A stretch of DNA of 64,000 nucleotides, taken from positions 1 to 64,000 of the forward strand of contig JANLVI010000026.1 of NCBI GenBank assembly GCA_031363915.1, given 5' to 3'. This document shows, piece after piece, positions 6,206-16,670 of the stretch. The position numbers were made by a program, and so were the translations under genes. Every line of letters begins with the position of its first letter. Within the stretch, counting starts at the first letter, position 1. The notes below the pieces were generated by a model. The model did no database searches and was not told the DNA's origin. It saw only the letters and a list, made by a program, of their open reading frames with translations. Source of the stretch: JANLVI01 sp031363915. GTDB lineage: Bacteria > Vulcanimicrobiota > Vulcanimicrobiia > Vulcanimicrobiales > Vulcanimicrobiaceae.

Positions 6206-8253
6206 TGTGGAAGATTCACGTAATCGTCGTATGTTTCAACGACGATCCCGGCAAAGTTAGTCGCTGCAATGCCGGACTGCAACCGCTCTACAACGTCGCG
6301 AAACGCGGCGCGCGAAACGCCGGCGTAACTCTCGGTATTCGGCAGTTCGGGTTCGACACTCTGCGCGAGGGCAAAACGCATTCCGGGATGCGCGTGAAGG
6401 ATCGCGGACATGCGGCGCGCGACGAGGTCGGGATTGGTGCTATATGCCATGGCGGTCACCCGCTTGATCCCGCCCGTCTGCAACTCACAGATCAGACACG
6501 ACGACGAGTCGTCCTCGAGGTACCGCACGTGAACGGTTACGCCTACGGGAACGCGCGCGGCGGCCGCAGCTGCCACAGCGCTGCGGCCCATTTCTACGGC
6601 AGCGGTACTCTTCGTGAGGGTGGCATCGTGCAACTGGTCCGGCTCCATGTCGAGTTCAATACCGGCGAACGGTACGTCGCGCACCTGTTCGACGATCGTA
6701 ACCAGGTCTGACCGCCGGTCGGGCAAGATCCAGGACGGCTCGCCGAGCAAGAGTTCGACCGGCACCCCGTGGCGCGCCGCATCCGAGATGAACGCGATGA
6801 CGCGCGTGCGAAACGCGCTTGGGGAGCGTAGCCCAGCCATCTCGGCCGGTTCGAACGAGAGAAGGAAGCGATTCACCCCGCGCTCGGCCAAACGATCCCA
6901 AAATCCCTCGAGACGTGCCGCTCCCAGGACGTTTCGCGCTTTCCATGCGTACGCGGCGAAACCGGCTGATATGCCGACACCGGTCGGCGGGGCGCAACCA
7001 TCCGGGGCATAGAATCGCAGCGCAGCTTGCTGTCGGTAGACGCCGCTGCGTGCATCGAGTTCGTCGATCGTTGCCGCGTATTGCAAAGCGCGCGAGCGTT
7101 GCCGCACCTCGATCGTCACGCTCGGTAGTTTTCCGTAGCGCAGATTCGTTTCATGCACGGCAACGTCCGCAGCGTGGAGCCGCAGTTCCGCAAACACCAA
7201 ATTGATTTTCGCTTGCTGGTATCCGAGCCATGCGTCGTATGCTTCGGCGGCGATGCGCGCTTCGGCGAGGTCCGACTCGCGTTTGGCGCCATCGGCGAGC
7301 ACGGCAAATTTTCGCTGGCTCACGCCATTCGCGCGCTGGCCGTTTAGCGGAAGGCTCACGTCAACCGAAATCGTTGTTCCGCTGGCCGTGCCTGTTGCGG
7401 GTCGTTGCAGCGCGATCGATTTCCCGACGCTCACACCTCCGCGAAGCGGATTCGCGGGCTTCTCGGCGAGCAACGCCGCGGTGGTCGCGGCCTCCCGGTA
7501 AGCGGCGACCTTTGCCGATCGGTTTATTGCCGTGCGGCCGAAGACGTCGGCCGATGGACACGTGTCGCCAAAATGCGGATCGACGGGGTCGAACGACCCC
7601 AGCGCCGAGCCGGTGACAATCTGCAGTTCGCCCAGCGCCCGCGCCTTGTCGCGCGCGAACGTCGCCTCGTTGCGCCGGATCAATTCAAACGTCGTCGTGC
7701 TTTCAATTTCATCCGAATGCAGCACCAGTCCGGCTCGGCGCCGTAACACCAACGCCTCTTTCGTCGCCTGCTCGTCCCTGAGAAGATCGTCGCCAAGTGC
7801 GTCTTTTCGCGTTGCGGCCCAGTACTCAACGTATCGGGTGCGTAGCTCTTGGAGTACCTGTGCGCGGGCAATTGCAACGTCGACATTGCGTTGCAACAGA
7901 GTTGCGCGTTCGACGCCAACTGCCGCCCGCGTCGCACTACGTTCACCAAATAAGGGATAACGCACGGAAAGTTGTCCCGCTAGCGAACGGTACGCGCGAT
8001 CTGACGTACTCGTAACGGGTTCGTTGAATGTGCCGGCGCTCACCCCGCCGTTGAGCGTAAAGCCGCCCTTGGCTTCGGCTTCGTCGATCGCGTAGCGCTG
8101 TGCAGCCGCCGCGTCTTCGGCGATCGCGATCTGCGGCGCACGTGCGAGGCGTGCCTCGAGATCCTCGACGCGCAACGTCGGGCGAGTTTGCGCTGAAGCG
8201 CGGGATGGGTCCAAGCAGACGATGAGTGCGAGCGTAACGATGAGGTACCGCAC
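6202..8253 (-). CDS. TolC-like outer-membrane factor fused to a TIM-barrel glycoside-hydrolase-like domain
   Basis: 683 residues from GTG at 8253, chosen because it begins the signal peptide RYLIVTLALIVCLDPSRASA and lies one base after the stop of the synthase gene; a longer frame to 8325 would overlap that gene. Residues about 25-420 look like an outer-membrane efflux protein: two repeats of long Ala/Arg/Glu-rich helices separated by strand segments such as LAGQLSVRYPLFGERS and ISVDVSLPLNGQRANG. Residues about 426-683 are a separate domain with alternating strands and helices, including RFLLSFEP, GIELDMEPDQ (about 531-540) and VTAMAYST, resembling the barrel and acidic catalytic strand of GH18-like hydrolases. 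The acid residues are present, but catalysis is unproven. The fusion would place a hydrolase or polymer-binding domain on the export tunnel. Confidence 0.8.
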   Translation of the reverse strand: MRYLIVTLALIVCLDPSRASAQTRPTLRVEDLEARLARAPQIAIAEDAAAAQRYAIDEAEAKGGFTLNGGVSAGTFNEPVTSTSDRAYRSLAGQLSVRYPLFGERSATRAAVGVERATLLQRNVDVAIARAQVLQELRTRYVEYWAATRKDALGDDLLRDEQATKEALVLRRRAGLVLHSDEIESTTTFELIRRNEATFARDKARALGELQIVTGSALGSFDPVDPHFGDTCPSADVFGRTAINRSAKVAAYREAATTAALLAEKPANPLRGGVSVGKSIALQRPATGTASGTTISVDVSLPLNGQRANGVSQRKFAVLADGAKRESDLAEARIAAEAYDAWLGYQQAKINLVFAELRLHAADVAVHETNLRYGKLPSVTIEVRQRSRALQYAATIDELDARSGVYRQQAALRFYAPDGCAPPTGVGISAGFAAYAWKARNVLGAARLEGFWDRLAERGVNRFLLSFEPAEMAGLRSPSAFRTRVIAFISDAARHGVPVELLLGEPSWILPDRRSDLVTIVEQVRDVPFAGIELDMEPDQLHDATLTKSTAAVEMGRSAVAAAAAARVPVGVTVHVRYLEDDSSSCLICELQTGGIKRVTAMAYSTNPDLVARRMSAILHAHPGMRFALAQSVEPELPNTESYAGVSRAAFRDVVERLQSGIAATNFAGIVVETYDDYVNLPQ

Positions 8254-8254
8254 G

Positions 8255-9541
8255 CTAGTACCGTGCCTTCCGCAGAACCCACCAGGGCGCCATATTGGAA
8301 TCCAGTTGGCCGTTAAAGAGCGCACTGCTCATCACGGCAACCAATGCCCAAAGCCGACTAAAGAACGCGTAAATCGGCAGTAACAAGAGGACCGGGATGA
8401 TCTCGAGGTCGGCGATTCGGCGTTCGGACAAACACGCGATGTAGAGCGTGTAAAACAGTCCCGCGTTTACGACATAATAAATGTAGAGGATCGTAAGCCC
8501 GCCGACCAGTGCAAGCGGATTCGTGACGAGCAACACGATGGTGCTTAGAAAAATCAGTGCCGGGAAGGCGATCTGCCAGATGAGTCCGGTCCAGATCATC
8601 GTCCAAAAATTTAAGGTGCCGACGACCTTAGGTGAAAATGCCCGGCCGTGGGCCCGGATGTACTGATAGAAAAGGTCGCCGTCCCATCGCAAGCGCTGGT
8701 CCAGAAGTCCGCGGAGCGTCGCGGGCGCGTCGGTATGACCGATCGCGCGCGGTTCGAAACGGATACGCAATTCTTTGTGACGTCCAAAATACTGTTTCAT
8801 TCGAAGCGTGAGGTCGAGGTCCTCAGCCGTGCCGGTGTTCCAACCGCCGATCTGGCGTAAGAACGATGCGCGGAAGATGCCGAATGCGCCGGAAACGTTA
8901 TTCAAAATGTTGAATTGAGAAAGTCCCGTTTTCGCTAAACTGATCGAGAGCATGTACTCGGCGCGTTGTAGGGCGGCGATGAGACTCTTCGCGCCGTTAC
9001 GAACGCGTAAGTTGCCGGCCACGGAAACCACCCGGGGATCGTAGAAATGCTGCGTCGCGCAGGCGACCATATCGTTGTCGAATGACGTATCGGCATCGAG
9101 CGCCATAACAATCTCGCCCGTTGCCAAAGCGAGACCCGTATTGAGGCTCGAAACGCGACCGCCACGCTGCCACTTCGGGACGACGCGGAGGTGGCGATTT
9201 TGGAGGGCCGCGACTTCGCTGTAGAGCGCTTCGGCATGTTCGAGCGTGCTTCGATTGCGCTCTGCGCCGTCGACCATCACCAAGATCTCGATGTGACCGT
9301 CATAGATCTGGTAGGCCAGCGAACGTATCGTCATGCGCACGGCTTCGCCCTCGGAATACGCCGTCACAATCGCGCTCACGGCCGGCGTATGGCGCGCCGA
9401 GTTGACGAGCCACGTACGCCGCACGACGTACCGCACAACGCCGGCCGCAATGAGCACGTAAATCGGCAACTCGAAGAAGAGCACGAACGGAATAAAGCGC
9501 ATTGCCGTGTCGGTGAGCGACACGTAACTCCAGAGGCTCAT
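8255..9541 (-). CDS. Family 2 glycosyltransferase, processive synthase type (PgaC/hyaluronan-synthase-like)
   Basis: 428 residues. An N-terminal membrane segment (about 15-38) precedes the GT-A domain, and about four more membrane segments lie at 310-415. The catalytic motifs are all there: DG in the first strand region (91-92), DADTSF at 149-154 (metal-binding Asp), TAEDLDL at 238-244 (catalytic base Asp) and QRLRW at 282-286, the acceptor-site signature of processive synthases such as BcsA, PgaC and HasA. It would polymerise a nucleotide-sugar into a chain and pass it through the inner membrane. The start ATG overlaps the upstream regulator's stop by four bases, and the TolC fusion follows within one base. 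The sugar made is unknown. Confidence 0.9.
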   Translation of the reverse strand: MSLWSYVSLTDTAMRFIPFVLFFELPIYVLIAAGVVRYVVRRTWLVNSARHTPAVSAIVTAYSEGEAVRMTIRSLAYQIYDGHIEILVMVDGAERNRSTLEHAEALYSEVAALQNRHLRVVPKWQRGGRVSSLNTGLALATGEIVMALDADTSFDNDMVACATQHFYDPRVVSVAGNLRVRNGAKSLIAALQRAEYMLSISLAKTGLSQFNILNNVSGAFGIFRASFLRQIGGWNTGTAEDLDLTLRMKQYFGRHKELRIRFEPRAIGHTDAPATLRGLLDQRLRWDGDLFYQYIRAHGRAFSPKVVGTLNFWTMIWTGLIWQIAFPALIFLSTIVLLVTNPLALVGGLTILYIYYVVNAGLFYTLYIACLSERRIADLEIIPVLLLLPIYAFFSRLWALVAVMSSALFNGQLDSNMAPWWVLRKARY

Positions 9542-10950
9542 GCGGATTCCAGCATTGCGCTCATGCGCGCCACGAGAAGCTCACCGTTTTCCTGGTCCAA
9601 ACTATCTTCACCCGTAAGAACGGCGACGCGCAGGTCGAGTCGTCCGCCGTCAAATTCGGTAAGCTCGAGAATAGCGGCAATTTTGTTTTGCACGATCTTG
9701 TTGCCCTCGCTATCGGTAAAGGGCAGGAGCATCCACAGCGTATCCTCGGACGTCCGCGTGCTTTCGTCGGTATCCCGAAGGAGTTCGCGCAAACGTATCG
9801 CGATGCGTTCGACCGCCTTCATCGTTCGAAGTTCGCCGACCGCGGCGACGACTTCCGGGACGTTCGCGAAGCGCACGCCGACGATCGAGAAAACGAGCGC
9901 ATTGTACCGTCGCCGAAGTTTGAGAAACCAATCGAGGGTCCGAAAGAAATCCTCGGGTACCGCGTAGTTTAGATGGTCCAGCGCCGCGAAGACTTCGGCT
10001 AAGCTGCCCGACCGCGTAGCGAGCCGGCCGTGTTCGGACAGGTGCAGGGCCCGAACGTCCCGTGTGATCAAAAGCGGCGGCGCCGTCTCTTCGCCACACT
10101 TCAAGCACGAACCGATGATGTCGGGTTCGCTGAACGTCGCCGCACAGTCGGCACATGCGTAACTTTCGATCGCGCGATCGTAGTCGACACCGATCTGACG
10201 GAGATGAACGGAACATTTAGGGCACTGCAATCGGCCCGCGATCGAGTACTTGCTCATCGGTGCGACGTTGCCGCAAGAGAAGCAGTGAAGGAACGACAGT
10301 TGCGCGATCTCCAAGCTCTTGCAATTCGTGCAGCGATCCACGAAGTTGATATGGGTCGAGCCGCAGGCCGGGCAATGGCGTAACCTCGTCACGATGGACG
10401 CTGCCGACAACAAGTCTCGGCTCAGAAGTGAATCGACCCAACTGGAAACCTCGAGATCGGGCTCAGCAAGAGCGTCGGGCAACGGATAGCGATGCGACTG
10501 ATCCGTCGTCCAATCCAGTACGGGCATCACGCGTCGATCACGCCGCGCATACAAAAAGTGCAGGAGGCGGCGGTCCGCGTCGAGTTTTTCTTTCGAATTG
10601 GGCAGTGCGCGAAGGATCTCCGCGATGGGCTCGCCGAGATCGATCGCGGCTTGGGGTGAATCGACCATTCCGTCCGTCAACTCGGTCTGAATCGGATCGG
10701 AACCGGCATCGAGGCGCACGAAGATTGGCCTTAAGGCACTACGCGCATCACGGCGAATCGCCAAGATTTCCGCGAGGCGACTAGCGGCGTCGCGCTTCAC
10801 GACGACCACCGGGGTATTGCAGTCGGTGCGGGCGGCATCGTCAAGCGCGAAGGTATCGATGCCCAGCGCATCCGAGTGTGCACCGAAGCTCGTCCGCTCT
10901 TCGAACGAACCAATTATGAGTAATGCAGCCGAACCAATTTCGAGTAACAT
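9538..10950 (-). CDS. Zinc-ribbon (TackOD1-like) protein with degenerate GGDEF domain
   Basis: 470 residues from ATG at 10950, which has GGAG ten bases upstream; an in-frame ATG at 11001 has none. The N-terminal ~190 residues are receiver-like in character but unassigned. Residues about 193-285 hold six CxxC pairs (CPAC, CTNC, CFSC, CPKC, CADC, CLKC) with the stretch RLQCPKCSVHLRQIGVDYD, which fits the metal-binding output domain described as TackOD1. The C-terminal ~150 residues have the strand/helix order of a GGDEF domain, but the GGDEF loop is replaced by EDTLWMLLPF, so diguanylate cyclase activity is not expected. It heads the synthase operon and overlaps it by four bases. A role in sensing or controlling polysaccharide output is inferred. 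Confidence 0.7.
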   Translation of the reverse strand: MLLEIGSAALLIIGSFEERTSFGAHSDALGIDTFALDDAARTDCNTPVVVVKRDAASRLAEILAIRRDARSALRPIFVRLDAGSDPIQTELTDGMVDSPQAAIDLGEPIAEILRALPNSKEKLDADRRLLHFLYARRDRRVMPVLDWTTDQSHRYPLPDALAEPDLEVSSWVDSLLSRDLLSAASIVTRLRHCPACGSTHINFVDRCTNCKSLEIAQLSFLHCFSCGNVAPMSKYSIAGRLQCPKCSVHLRQIGVDYDRAIESYACADCAATFSEPDIIGSCLKCGEETAPPLLITRDVRALHLSEHGRLATRSGSLAEVFAALDHLNYAVPEDFFRTLDWFLKLRRRYNALVFSIVGVRFANVPEVVAAVGELRTMKAVERIAIRLRELLRDTDESTRTSEDTLWMLLPFTDSEGNKIVQNKIAAILELTEFDGGRLDLRVAVLTGEDSLDQENGELLVARMSAMLESA

Positions 10951-11307
10951 AATACCGTAGCTCCGAGGCGTCGCCCACTCGGAACGCGCAGTCTTTATCA
11001 TCTAATAGTTATGCTTGATTGCCCGTTTTTAAGGCACGCTAAACTGTTGCTCGTTGCTTGATCGACTTGATCTCTAGTAGAAAAGTCGAGCAGCGCCGTC
11101 AAGACGCGGTCCCCCCCCTCAGCGTTCCGGGACGCGCACGCGGGCTGAGCGCCAGCACCTGCCCGTGCGCCGACCCTTATCATTGCGCTGCTTTTTGCTT
11201 GACCGGGGCCTTTGCGGCCGCTCGGCGAAAATTTCCGGTGTCGGCTGCGGTCTTCCGAAACTGGAAGGCCTCGTTACTTTTCCCCACCCCCACGTTCAGG
11301 ATGGTTC
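10951..11307. other. Divergent intergenic region
   Basis: About 360 bases between the divergent starts of the polysaccharide operon regulator and ettA; it should contain both promoters. A short AT-rich part lies at 10990-11060 on the operon side. No confident -35/-10 pair, operator or hairpin was identified. The distal part may partly encode the longer form of the regulator, from 11001. Confidence 0.5.
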
Positions 11308-12972
<1,665 letters not shown>

Positions 12973-13047
12973 CGCAAATTCGATCCCGTTGTCGTGTGCG
13001 AAACGGCGTTACGGTAAGGCGGGATTGACCGTAGCGGCCGGGAGTCT

Positions 13048-14019
13048 TTAACCGGCCGGTGTCTGGACCGCTCCAAAGGCGGCGCTCCGTGTTGCAAGAT
13101 CACGCTTCGCTTCTGCGTACTCGCCGCGCAGACGATCGACGAAGGCCGCGACCGACGGCACGGAGTCCACCGCGCCGATGCCCTGCCCGCTACCCCAGAT
13201 GTCGCGCCATGCTTTCGCCGCGGTGTTTCCGCCAAAGTCCATCTTTGAGGGATCGCTCTCGGGAAGATTCGCGGGGTCGAGTCCGGCGCGCTCGATCGAT
13301 GAGCGCAAATAGTTGCCGTGCACGCCGGTAAAGAGATTGGTGTAAATGATGTCGTTCGCGCTCGATTCGACGATCGAGGCCTTGTAGTCGTCGCTGGCAT
13401 TTGCTTCTTGCGTTGCGATGAAGGCCGAACCGATGTAGGCGAGGTCGGCGCCGATGGCCTGTGCGGCGAGGATCGCACGGCCGCTCGCAATCGCCCCCGA
13501 GAGCACGAGCGGCCCGTCGAACCACTGCCGGATTTCTTGCACGAGCGCAAAGGGCGAGAGCGTCCCCGCGTGACCGCCGGCGCCCGCGGCAACGGCGATC
13601 AAACCGTCCGCGCCTTTGTCGATCGCCTTGTGCGCGTGCACGATGTTCGTGATGTCGTGCAGCACGATGCCGCCGTACGAATGAACGGCCGCGTTGACGT
13701 CTTCGCGTGCGCCGAGGGACGTGATGACGATCGGCACCTTGTACTTCACGCACATCCCCAGATCGTGTTCGAGTCGGTCGTTCGACTTATGCACGATTTG
13801 ATTTACCGCAAACGGCGCGTCGCTTGGCGTGAGCGATGAGGTTAGCTCGGCGAGCCAGTCATCGAGTTGCGCGGCCGGACGCGCGTTGAGCGCCGGGAAC
13901 GAACCGACGAGGCCCGCGCGGCACTGCGCGAGTACCAGGCGCGGTTGTGAAATGATGAAGAGCGGCGCACCGATCGCGGGGAGCGTAAGGCGAGCGGCAA
14001 GACCCGTTGGCATACTCAT
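13048..14019 (-). CDS. Nitronate monooxygenase (2-nitropropane dioxygenase family)
   Basis: 323 residues from ATG at 14019, where the recognisable domain begins (TGLAARLTLPAIGAPLF). An earlier in-frame ATG at 14070 would collide with the divergent epimerase start. It is an FMN-dependent TIM barrel: the flavin phosphate motif GADGLIAVAAGAGGHAG is at about 137-153, followed by GPLVLSGAIASGRA and GADLAYIGSAFIAT. The family oxidises alkyl nitronates such as propionate-3-nitronate; some members are enoyl reductases, so the exact substrate is open. It is convergent with ettA. Confidence 0.88.
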   Translation of the reverse strand: MSMPTGLAARLTLPAIGAPLFIISQPRLVLAQCRAGLVGSFPALNARPAAQLDDWLAELTSSLTPSDAPFAVNQIVHKSNDRLEHDLGMCVKYKVPIVITSLGAREDVNAAVHSYGGIVLHDITNIVHAHKAIDKGADGLIAVAAGAGGHAGTLSPFALVQEIRQWFDGPLVLSGAIASGRAILAAQAIGADLAYIGSAFIATQEANASDDYKASIVESSANDIIYTNLFTGVHGNYLRSSIERAGLDPANLPESDPSKMDFGGNTAAKAWRDIWGSGQGIGAVDSVPSVAAFVDRLRGEYAEAKRDLATRSAAFGAVQTPAG

Positions 14020-14080
14020 CGGGGGCAGATTCCGCGTCGCCTCCAGGCTTCCGGCATCGCCTTCGCGCATGGCTCAAGCG

Positions 14081-15097
14081 ATGGATATCCTGATCATCGG
14101 CGGGAGTCGCTTCCTTGGACGCGCGGCCGTCGAATCGGCGCGTGCGCGCGGTCACCGCGTCGCGACGTTCAATCGCGGCTCGCACCCGATGCCGGAGTTC
14201 GTTGAATCGATCCTCGGCGACCGCTACGGCGATCTTGCTCCCTTGCGCGGCCGCCGGTTCGACGCGGTGATCGATGTGTGCGGCTACACGCCGGGCTCCG
14301 TTGGAGCCGCTGCTGCGCTGCTCGGACAGCATGCGAAGCACTACGTTTTCGTGTCGAGCGTGAGCGTTTATCCGTGGCCGATCGCACCCGACATCACCGA
14401 GGACGCTGCGACTCAAGAGATGCCCGTCGACGCCGACCCTGATGTTCGCGACGTCGATGAAGCTTATGGCGCCCGCAAAGCGCTCTGCGAGGTTGCAGCG
14501 GAGGCGGCGATCCCCGGTCGCACGACGAGCGTGCGCGCGGGGATGATCGTCGGGCCGCACGACTACCAGGACCGTCTGACCTACTGGATCGAACGCGCTG
14601 CTGCCGGCGGCCGGATGATCGCCCCCGGCGCGCCCGATCGTCCCCTCCAACTCATAGACGTTGGGGATCTCGGCCACTTCTTGGTGTTGCTCGCCGAATC
14701 GGAGCCCGCGGGGCCGCTGAACGCGACCTCGCCGCTCGGCGCGCTGACCATGGGTGACCTGATTGCGGCCTGTCGCGCGGCGGCACAGACGCCCGCAGAG
14801 CCCGTTTGGATCGACGATGCGGAGCTGGCCTTGCTCGGCGTGGACGCGAGTATTGAAGAACTCCCGTACTGGATCGAGCGCCACGAAAACGGCATCTTCC
14901 GGATCGACACGAGTGAGGCCATCGAACTCGGCCTGGCAACGCGCCCGCTGACGGAGACCATCGCGCGAACCCAGGCCTGGATTGCAACGCGGACGGATCC
15001 CGCCCGCGATCGCGGCCTCGACCGCGTACGCGAGCAGAAGATGCTCGCCGCGCGCCAGGTTTACCACGAACACAGGCACGATCAGGACGGTCGTTAA
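14081..15097 (+). CDS. NAD(P)-dependent epimerase/dehydratase (extended-SDR-like)
   Basis: 338 residues beginning MDILIIGGSRFLG, a Rossmann glycine motif at residues 5-13. The conserved VFVSSVSVY strand and a YGARK motif (YxxxK) follow. The sequence resembles the CSP41/isoflavone-reductase-like group of atypical SDRs. The substrate cannot be named. An ATG four codons earlier (14069) is possible, but 14081 begins the fold. The gene is divergent from the nitronate monooxygenase with about 60 bases between them, which must hold both promoters. Confidence 0.85.
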   Translation: MDILIIGGSRFLGRAAVESARARGHRVATFNRGSHPMPEFVESILGDRYGDLAPLRGRRFDAVIDVCGYTPGSVGAAAALLGQHAKHYVFVSSVSVYPWPIAPDITEDAATQEMPVDADPDVRDVDEAYGARKALCEVAAEAAIPGRTTSVRAGMIVGPHDYQDRLTYWIERAAAGGRMIAPGAPDRPLQLIDVGDLGHFLVLLAESEPAGPLNATSPLGALTMGDLIAACRAAAQTPAEPVWIDDAELALLGVDASIEELPYWIERHENGIFRIDTSEAIELGLATRPLTETIARTQAWIATRTDPARDRGLDRVREQKMLAARQVYHEHRHDQDGR

Positions 15098-15200
15098 CAC
15101 GATCGAAAACCGGCGATTGCTCGAGCGCGTTTAGCGACGCACTCGCCAAGTCTCGTGGTGGGCACCAAGCGGGATCGGCGTCCGATGTGCCGATGACTAC

Positions 15201-16670
15201 TTGGTGGAAACGGTTCACCGATCTGAGGAGAAGCGCCGCGGCGTTGCTGCGGTCGGCGCGGGGCAATTTAACGACGCGATCGTAAGCTTGACCGGTTGCG
15301 TCCAGTCCGGGCAAGTCGACGCCGAGGTTCGCAATGCGCTCGGGATCGCTCTGCGCGCGGTTGGTCGGCTCGATGAGGCCATCGCCCAATTTCGCGCCGG
15401 GCTTATGTTGGGCGAAAATGCGGCGCTCCTGACGAACCTTGGGATCGCGCTTCAGGAACATGGCGATCACGCCGGGGCGCTCACGATACTCGATCGGGCA
15501 CTCAGCATCGATGCAACCGTAGCCGAACTTTGGCATGCGCGCGGCAATACGCTCACGCGACTGGAGCGGCTGCCCGATGCACTTGTGTCGTACCAAAGTT
15601 CCGTCGAGCGGAATTCGAATCTTGCGGCCGCGCATCTTGGCATTTACGAGGTCGCGCAATTGCTGGGGCAGATTCCGCTTGCCCTCGAACATCAGGCCGC
15701 CGCGCTTGCGATCTCGCGCGTCGTAAGCGTTCCCGCGCAGCAGCATCCCCCGAAGCGCACGATTCTGCGGCTCTGTGCGCCGGGAACGTGGCAGACGAAT
15801 GCACCCACGGAATTCATCGTCGATCCGCTCACGACAACGGTGCATTCGTACTACTTGGCAGCCGATGGACCGACGCCGTCCCTTCCGGCTTACGATGTCG
15901 TCTATAATGCGATCGCCGAAGGCGAGGACGTGCTCGTCTTTCTGCAGCGAGCCGACGCATTCGTGCGCGCGCAATCGCGGCCCGTGCTCAACGCTCCCGA
16001 GCGCGTGATCCGCATGACGCGCACGTGGGGCGCCACGACGTTCGGCTCGATTCCCGATGTCGTCGCACCGATAACCGCCCGCGTTACACGGGCCGAACTC
16101 GCACAGGTGAACCTGCCGTTTCCGTGGATCGTCCGGCCGCTTGCCTCGCATGCCGGGCACGGGCTCGAACGTGTTGATGACGCAGCCGGGGTCAGCGCGT
16201 ACCTCGCGCGCAACCCGGAGCCCGCATTCTATGTCGGAAAATTTGTCGACTATGCAAGCGCTGATGGGTACTATCGCAAGTATCGCGTGATCTTCATCGC
16301 GGGTGTCCCCTACGCGTATCACCTTGCGATCTCGCGCAAATGGATGATTCACTACTACAATGCCGAGATGGCCGAGCAGCAGTGGATGCGGGATGAAGAA
16401 GGCCGCTTCTTGGCCGATCTCTCCTCGGTTTTCGATGGACCGCGGATGGATGCACTGCACGGTATCGCGGCGGCAGTCGATATCGATTACTTCGGGATCG
16501 ATTGCGGGATCGCGCCGGATGGTCGCGTGCTCGTGTTCGAGGCCGATGCGGCGATGCTCGTGCACTGCAACGATTCAATCGAGGTCTATCCCTACAAACA
16601 CGAGTATATTCCGCGTGTGATCGCAGCGTTCGATGCGCTCGTTGGCGCGAAGATCGCGAGCGGCAGGTGA
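15201..16670 (+). CDS. TPR-repeat protein with C-terminal ATP-grasp-like domain
   Basis: 489 residues. Residues about 10-180 are four to five TPR units (for example NALGIALRAVGRLDEAIAQF and NLGIALQEHGDHAGALTILD). From about 195 to 480 there is an ATP-grasp-like fold: IVRPLASHAGHGLERVDD resembles the ATP-binding strand and loop, FYVGKFVDYASADGYYRKYR follows, and the end contains DYFGIDCGIAPDGRVLVFEADA, where the family binds magnesium. ATP-grasp enzymes ligate a carboxylate to an amine or thiol; no substrate is indicated. Start is TTG at 15201 (GTG at 15204 also possible). It overlaps the PLP decarboxylase start by four bases, suggesting a joint pathway. Confidence 0.75.
   Translation: MVETVHRSEEKRRGVAAVGAGQFNDAIVSLTGCVQSGQVDAEVRNALGIALRAVGRLDEAIAQFRAGLMLGENAALLTNLGIALQEHGDHAGALTILDRALSIDATVAELWHARGNTLTRLERLPDALVSYQSSVERNSNLAAAHLGIYEVAQLLGQIPLALEHQAAALAISRVVSVPAQQHPPKRTILRLCAPGTWQTNAPTEFIVDPLTTTVHSYYLAADGPTPSLPAYDVVYNAIAEGEDVLVFLQRADAFVRAQSRPVLNAPERVIRMTRTWGATTFGSIPDVVAPITARVTRAELAQVNLPFPWIVRPLASHAGHGLERVDDAAGVSAYLARNPEPAFYVGKFVDYASADGYYRKYRVIFIAGVPYAYHLAISRKWMIHYYNAEMAEQQWMRDEEGRFLADLSSVFDGPRMDALHGIAAAVDIDYFGIDCGIAPDGRVLVFEADAAMLVHCNDSIEVYPYKHEYIPRVIAAFDALVGAKIASGR

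Noticed and set aside
13859..15100. Long minus-strand frame opposite the epimerase gene
   Set aside because: It mirrors the plus-strand epimerase, which has a clear Rossmann motif; the minus translation is Arg/His-rich and matches no family.
14652..16565. 637-residue minus-strand frame
   Set aside because: Shadow of the epimerase and TPR/ATP-grasp genes in GC-rich DNA; composition is Arg/His-rich and it has no domain.
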